This document shows positions 61,025 through 64,000 of a stretch of 64,000 bases of DNA, piece by piece; the first letter of the stretch is position 1, and every line of letters begins with the position of its first letter. The position numbers and the translations under genes are program-made. A model generated the notes under the pieces. The model saw nothing but the letters and a program-made list of their open reading frames with translations, had not been told where the DNA came from and did no database searches. Source of the stretch: Dorea sp. AF36-15AT (GTDB lineage: Bacteria; Bacillota; Clostridia; Lachnospirales; Lachnospiraceae); NCBI RefSeq assembly GCF_003477705.1, contig NZ_QUDV01000005.1, positions 1 to 64,000 on the forward strand, given 5' to 3'.

Positions 61025-61225
61025 TTAACATTTAACAACGTTAACAGCCTGTGGTCCTTTGGCGCCATCTGTTACATCAAATTCAACAGCCTGACCTTCT
61101 TCTAATGATTTAAATCCATCCATAGCGATGCCTGAATAGTGTACAAACACATCGTTGCCGGATTCATCAGAAATGAAGCCGTAGCCTTTCTGATTATTAA
61201 ACCACTTTACTGTACCCTTGCTCAT
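61025..61225 (-). CDS. Cold shock protein (CspA family)
   Basis: 66 residues from MSKGTVKWF (61225), after ATGGAGGTATTGCA. The nucleic-acid-binding motifs KGYGFISDE and VFVHYSGI (RNP1 and RNP2) are intact. An RNA chaperone that melts secondary structure. The frame could run upstream but the ribosome site fixes the start. The leader before the ATG, about 100 bases or more, is long, as in many csp genes that are controlled by RNA folding. Confidence 0.96.
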   Translation of the reverse strand: MSKGTVKWFNNQKGYGFISDESGNDVFVHYSGIAMDGFKSLEEGQAVEFDVTDGAKGPQAVNVVKC

Positions 61226-61398
61226 TGCAATACCTCCATACTCCATAATATGATTTGAAAAACACCTATAGATACATTGAAAACAATCTATAGAAGATTC
61301 CAATTAACATTATCATGTATTACTAAAAAAGTCAACGAAAACACGTTGGAAAATGTGACAAATTAACAAGGTGATACAGTAAGGAAATATTGTTTTGC

Positions 61399-61427
61399 TT
61401 GACGCATTTTGCGACAGCGTGTAAAGT
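61399..61427 (+). promoter_or_regulatory. Promoter for ptsI
   Basis: TTGACG (61399-61404), 17 bases, TAAAGT (61422-61427), 31 bases before the ptsI ATG. Confidence 0.7.
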
Positions 61428-61457
61428 AAAGAGAGACACAAAAAAGGACGGTAGAAT

Positions 61458-63083
61458 ATGATTACATTGACTGGAAAAAAGGTGGCCGAAGGCATTGCAG
61501 TCGGAAGGCTTACCTTTTATAAAAGAGGAAAAAAAGAGATTCGCCGGATCTATGTAGAGGATGCAAAGAAGGAAGTTCTTCGATTTAAAAAAGCATGTGA
61601 GAAGGCAGTTCAGGAAATTAAAGAATTATATGCGGAAATGACCAGAGAGATTGGCGAGGCGAATGCGGCAATGTTTGAGATGCAGCTGATGGTTCTGGAA
61701 GATGTGGAGTATATTGACAGTGTCAATAATATTATTATGAACCAGAAGTTTAATGCAGAGTATGCAGTAAAAGAAGCAACGAACCGCTTTATTGAAAAAT
61801 ATGCACCGCGCGAGGCAAGTTATGTCAGAGGACATGAAGCAGATGTGCATGATGTGGCGACACGTATTTTGCGTATTCTGTCACGTGTCCGCAGGGAGAA
61901 ACTTCTGACAGATGATACTTTTATCATGGCGTCCAGGGATCTGTATCCGAGTGAAGCAGCACAGCTTGATCGTAACAAAGTACTTGGTATTGTGACTATG
62001 TATGGGACGATTAATTCTCATACGGCTATGCTTGCGCGGACGAAAGAGATTCCGTCAGTTATCGGCATCGGTGAGGCATTAAAAAAAGAATACGAGGGTA
62101 AGATGGTCATTATTGATGGGTTTGAAGGCAAGGTATATATTGAGCCGGATCAGACGACAATGACCAAAATGCAGGAAAAGCAGAAGATGAATCAGCATAA
62201 GGCTGAGACATTGGAGCGCCTAAAAGGCAAGGAGAATGTAACGCAGAGCGGACAGAAGATTGATGTCAGCGCTAATATTACCAGCAAAGAAGATATTGAG
62301 AATGTGATTCGCAACGATGCCAATGGTGTTGGAATGTTTCGAAGTGAATTTATTTACATGGAATCCGGAAGCAGATTTCCGACGGAGGATCAGCAGTTCC
62401 AAATCTATAAGCTTGCCGCAGAATCTATGGGAACCAAACGTGTAGTAATCCGTACAGCAGATATCGGCGGTGAAAAGGCAGTAGACTGTATGGAGATTCT
62501 GGGAGAGAATAATCCGGTAATGGGGTATCGTGGTATCCGGGTGTCATTAGATAAGGAAGAGATGTTTAAGACACAGCTTCGAGCGATCCTTCGAGCATCG
62601 GTCTATGGCAATTTGGCAATTATGTTTCCGATGATCAGTTCAATTGAAGAAGCGATTGCTGCAAAGAATGTACTTGAAAAGGTAAAGCGTGAACTTTACG
62701 AAGAGAAGATTGCTTATGATGAGAATATCCAGGTGGGGGTAATGATTGAGACACCCGCAGCGGTTATGATCAGTGGAGAACTGGCAAGAGAGATGGATTT
62801 CTTCAGTCTGGGAACGAATGATTTGACACAGTATACACTGGCAATGGATCGTACTAATCGGAGAATTGCAGGATATTATAATCCAAAGCATCCAGCCCTG
62901 ATTAAGATGATTCGTATTGTGGCGAATAATGTACATCTGGAAGGCAAGCGGATTAGTATCTGTGGTGATTTGGCAGCAGATTTGTCCATGACGGAGCAGT
63001 TTATTAATATGGGTATTGATGAACTGTCAGTAGCACCCTCTCAGATTCTTGCACTTCGTAAACATATCCGTGAATTGAAATAG
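61458..63083 (+). CDS. ptsI: PEP-protein phosphotransferase, enzyme I
   Basis: 541 residues. The phospho-His motif GTINSHTAMLARTKEIPS near residue 178 is in the swivel domain, GVGMFRSEFIYM near 290 and DFFSLGTNDLTQY near 448 in the PEP-binding barrel, and ISICGDLAAD near 497 carries the catalytic Cys. Enzyme I takes phosphate from PEP and passes it to HPr to drive sugar PTS import. HPr is not adjacent. It has its own promoter and ends with a hairpin terminator. Confidence 0.95.
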   Translation: MITLTGKKVAEGIAVGRLTFYKRGKKEIRRIYVEDAKKEVLRFKKACEKAVQEIKELYAEMTREIGEANAAMFEMQLMVLEDVEYIDSVNNIIMNQKFNAEYAVKEATNRFIEKYAPREASYVRGHEADVHDVATRILRILSRVRREKLLTDDTFIMASRDLYPSEAAQLDRNKVLGIVTMYGTINSHTAMLARTKEIPSVIGIGEALKKEYEGKMVIIDGFEGKVYIEPDQTTMTKMQEKQKMNQHKAETLERLKGKENVTQSGQKIDVSANITSKEDIENVIRNDANGVGMFRSEFIYMESGSRFPTEDQQFQIYKLAAESMGTKRVVIRTADIGGEKAVDCMEILGENNPVMGYRGIRVSLDKEEMFKTQLRAILRASVYGNLAIMFPMISSIEEAIAAKNVLEKVKRELYEEKIAYDENIQVGVMIETPAAVMISGELAREMDFFSLGTNDLTQYTLAMDRTNRRIAGYYNPKHPALIKMIRIVANNVHLEGKRISICGDLAADLSMTEQFINMGIDELSVAPSQILALRKHIRELK

Positions 63084-63114
63084 TGCTTATAAATAGCAAT
63101 AAGGATAACTAATG

Positions 63115-63147
63115 AACAGGTTCATTTACTTTATGGACCTGTTTTGT
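63115..63147 (+). terminator. Terminator of ptsI
   Basis: AACAGGTTCAT pairs with ATGGACCTGTT, followed by TTGTT. 55 bases before the purine permease start. Confidence 0.7.
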
Positions 63148-63202
63148 TATGCTAAATATATCTTATTTTTTGAACATGAGTGAGAGAAAAAGGAGGAGAC
63201 AC

Positions 63203-64000
63203 ATGTTAGAAAAATTTTTCAAATTAAGTGAGAACGGTACGGATGTCAGAACTGAGATCGTTGCCGGTATTACAACATTCATGACAATGGCGTATATCCT
63301 AGCTGTCAATCCAAATGTCCTGTCGGCTACAGGTATGGATCACGGTGCTGTATTTACTGCAACTGCACTGGCATCTCTGATTGGTACACTGTTGATGGCA
63401 CTGCTTGCAAATTATCCGTTTGCACTGGCTCCTGGTATGGGACTGAATGCATATTTTGCATACACAGTTGTACTGGGAATGGGCTATACATGGCAAATAG
63501 CTCTGACAGCCGTATTCGTAGAGGGTATTGTGTTTATTGTCTTATCCCTTACCAATGTGCGTGAGCAGATTTTTAATGCGATTCCAATGAATCTGAAGTC
63601 AGCCGTAAGTGTGGGTATTGGTTTGTTTATTGCATTTATCGGACTTCAGAATGCACACATTGTAATCGGTGGAGCAACTTTAGTAGAGCTGTTTTCACTG
63701 GATGGGTATAACTCATCAACAGGTCTGGAGGCAACTGCTTCTGATGTTGGTATTACGGTACTTCTTGCAATTATCGGTGTTGTGATCACTGGTATTCTGG
63801 TAATCAAAAATGTAAAGGGTAATATCCTGTGGGGTATCTTGATCACATGGCTTCTTGGCATTATCTGCCAGTTTACAGGTCTATATGTACCGAACCCGGA
63901 TGTCAGCTGTTACAGTTTACTGCCAGATTTCAGCAACGGACTTTCTATCCCAAGTCTTGCACCGATTTTTGGCAAACTCCAGTTTGACGGTATATTTACA
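63203..64000 (+). CDS. NCS2-family purine (guanine/hypoxanthine) permease, 5' part
   Basis: 266 residues visible; the frame is open to the right edge of the window, and the family is about 450-480 long. TEIVAGITTFMTMAYILAVNP at the N-terminus and PFALAPGMGLNAYFAYTVV near 80 are the hallmark of the AzgA/PbuG branch. It takes up hypoxanthine or guanine with protons. AAAAAGGAGGAGACAC is a strong ribosome site. I looked for a purine riboswitch in the 119 bases before it and found only a terminator. Confidence 0.93.
   Translation, partial: MLEKFFKLSENGTDVRTEIVAGITTFMTMAYILAVNPNVLSATGMDHGAVFTATALASLIGTLLMALLANYPFALAPGMGLNAYFAYTVVLGMGYTWQIALTAVFVEGIVFIVLSLTNVREQIFNAIPMNLKSAVSVGIGLFIAFIGLQNAHIVIGGATLVELFSLDGYNSSTGLEATASDVGITVLLAIIGVVITGILVIKNVKGNILWGILITWLLGIICQFTGLYVPNPDVSCYSLLPDFSNGLSIPSLAPIFGKLQFDGIFT

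Noticed and set aside
63084..63202. Purine riboswitch in front of the NCS2 permease
   Set aside because: No UAUA...P1 and kissing-loop pattern; the only structure is the ptsI terminator.
1..64000. CRISPR arrays, tRNA or rRNA genes
   Set aside because: No regularly spaced repeats, cloverleaf with TTCGA-type loop or rRNA-like sequence was noticed on either strand by eye.

Overview
The window is one 64 kb stretch of a low-to-moderate GC Bacillota chromosome. The best guess is a gut Clostridia of the Lachnospiraceae type. The clues are PolC-type DNA polymerase III, the MurT/GatD lipid II amidation pair, DUF134-NifX and 2-hydroxyacyl-CoA dehydratase genes, strong AGGAGG ribosome binding sites, and frequent TTGACA/TATAAT promoters. 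I saw no rRNA, tRNA or CRISPR array. The species cannot be named from the sequence alone.

Housekeeping blocks. The left end (1-15.8 kb) carries a broken UvrA-like gene next to an IS-like terminus, an ECF transporter S component, adenosine deaminase, small hydrolases and a methyltransferase, a DUF134-NifX regulator, a YeiH-type permease, a two-gene 2-hydroxyacyl-CoA dehydratase/activase pair, a SpoU rRNA methyltransferase, a C39 peptidase, a SprT-like protein and nadE. The right end (45.7-64 kb) carries murT-gatD, polC, a DMT permease, a prepilin peptidase, a DnaJ-domain protein, mnmM, an aryl-pyruvate oxidation operon (iorA-iorB-paaK-ACT), a cold shock protein, ptsI and the start of an NCS2 purine permease.

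Accessory region 1 (about 15.9-27.2 kb) is the most striking part. An excisionase relic and a small HTH gene behind a clear promoter and palindrome lead into a tight operon: Vsr-type nuclease, Z1-domain ATPase/helicase, MORC/paraMORC-type GHKL ATPase, two uncharacterised proteins, a PD-(D/E)XK-motif nuclease, a C5 cytosine methyltransferase with winged-helix tail, and an HNH nuclease. This matches the comparative-genomic prediction of MORC-centred restriction-modification systems. The genes together should mark self DNA, sense unmarked DNA using two ATPases, and cut it with up to three different nucleases. I know of no mechanism worked out for this exact set.

Accessory region 2 (about 29-45.4 kb) is a patchwork of conflict and stress genes and relics: two macro-domain proteins, a frame-broken metallopeptidase-MORN gene, a fluoride channel, a TetR regulator with a 51-residue partner gene, an autoinhibited Fic protein, fused remnants of a DUF2075 helicase and a MazG-like pyrophosphohydrolase, and an AbiE-like toxin-antitoxin pair sitting between two copies of the promoter and start of a low-molecular-weight tyrosine phosphatase gene.

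Several non-coding stretches hold structured or symmetric DNA not explained by genes: 7.08-7.23 kb, 39.05-39.23 kb, 45.4-45.5 kb, a 54-bp inverted repeat at 48.3 kb and a 16-bp perfect palindrome before iorA.
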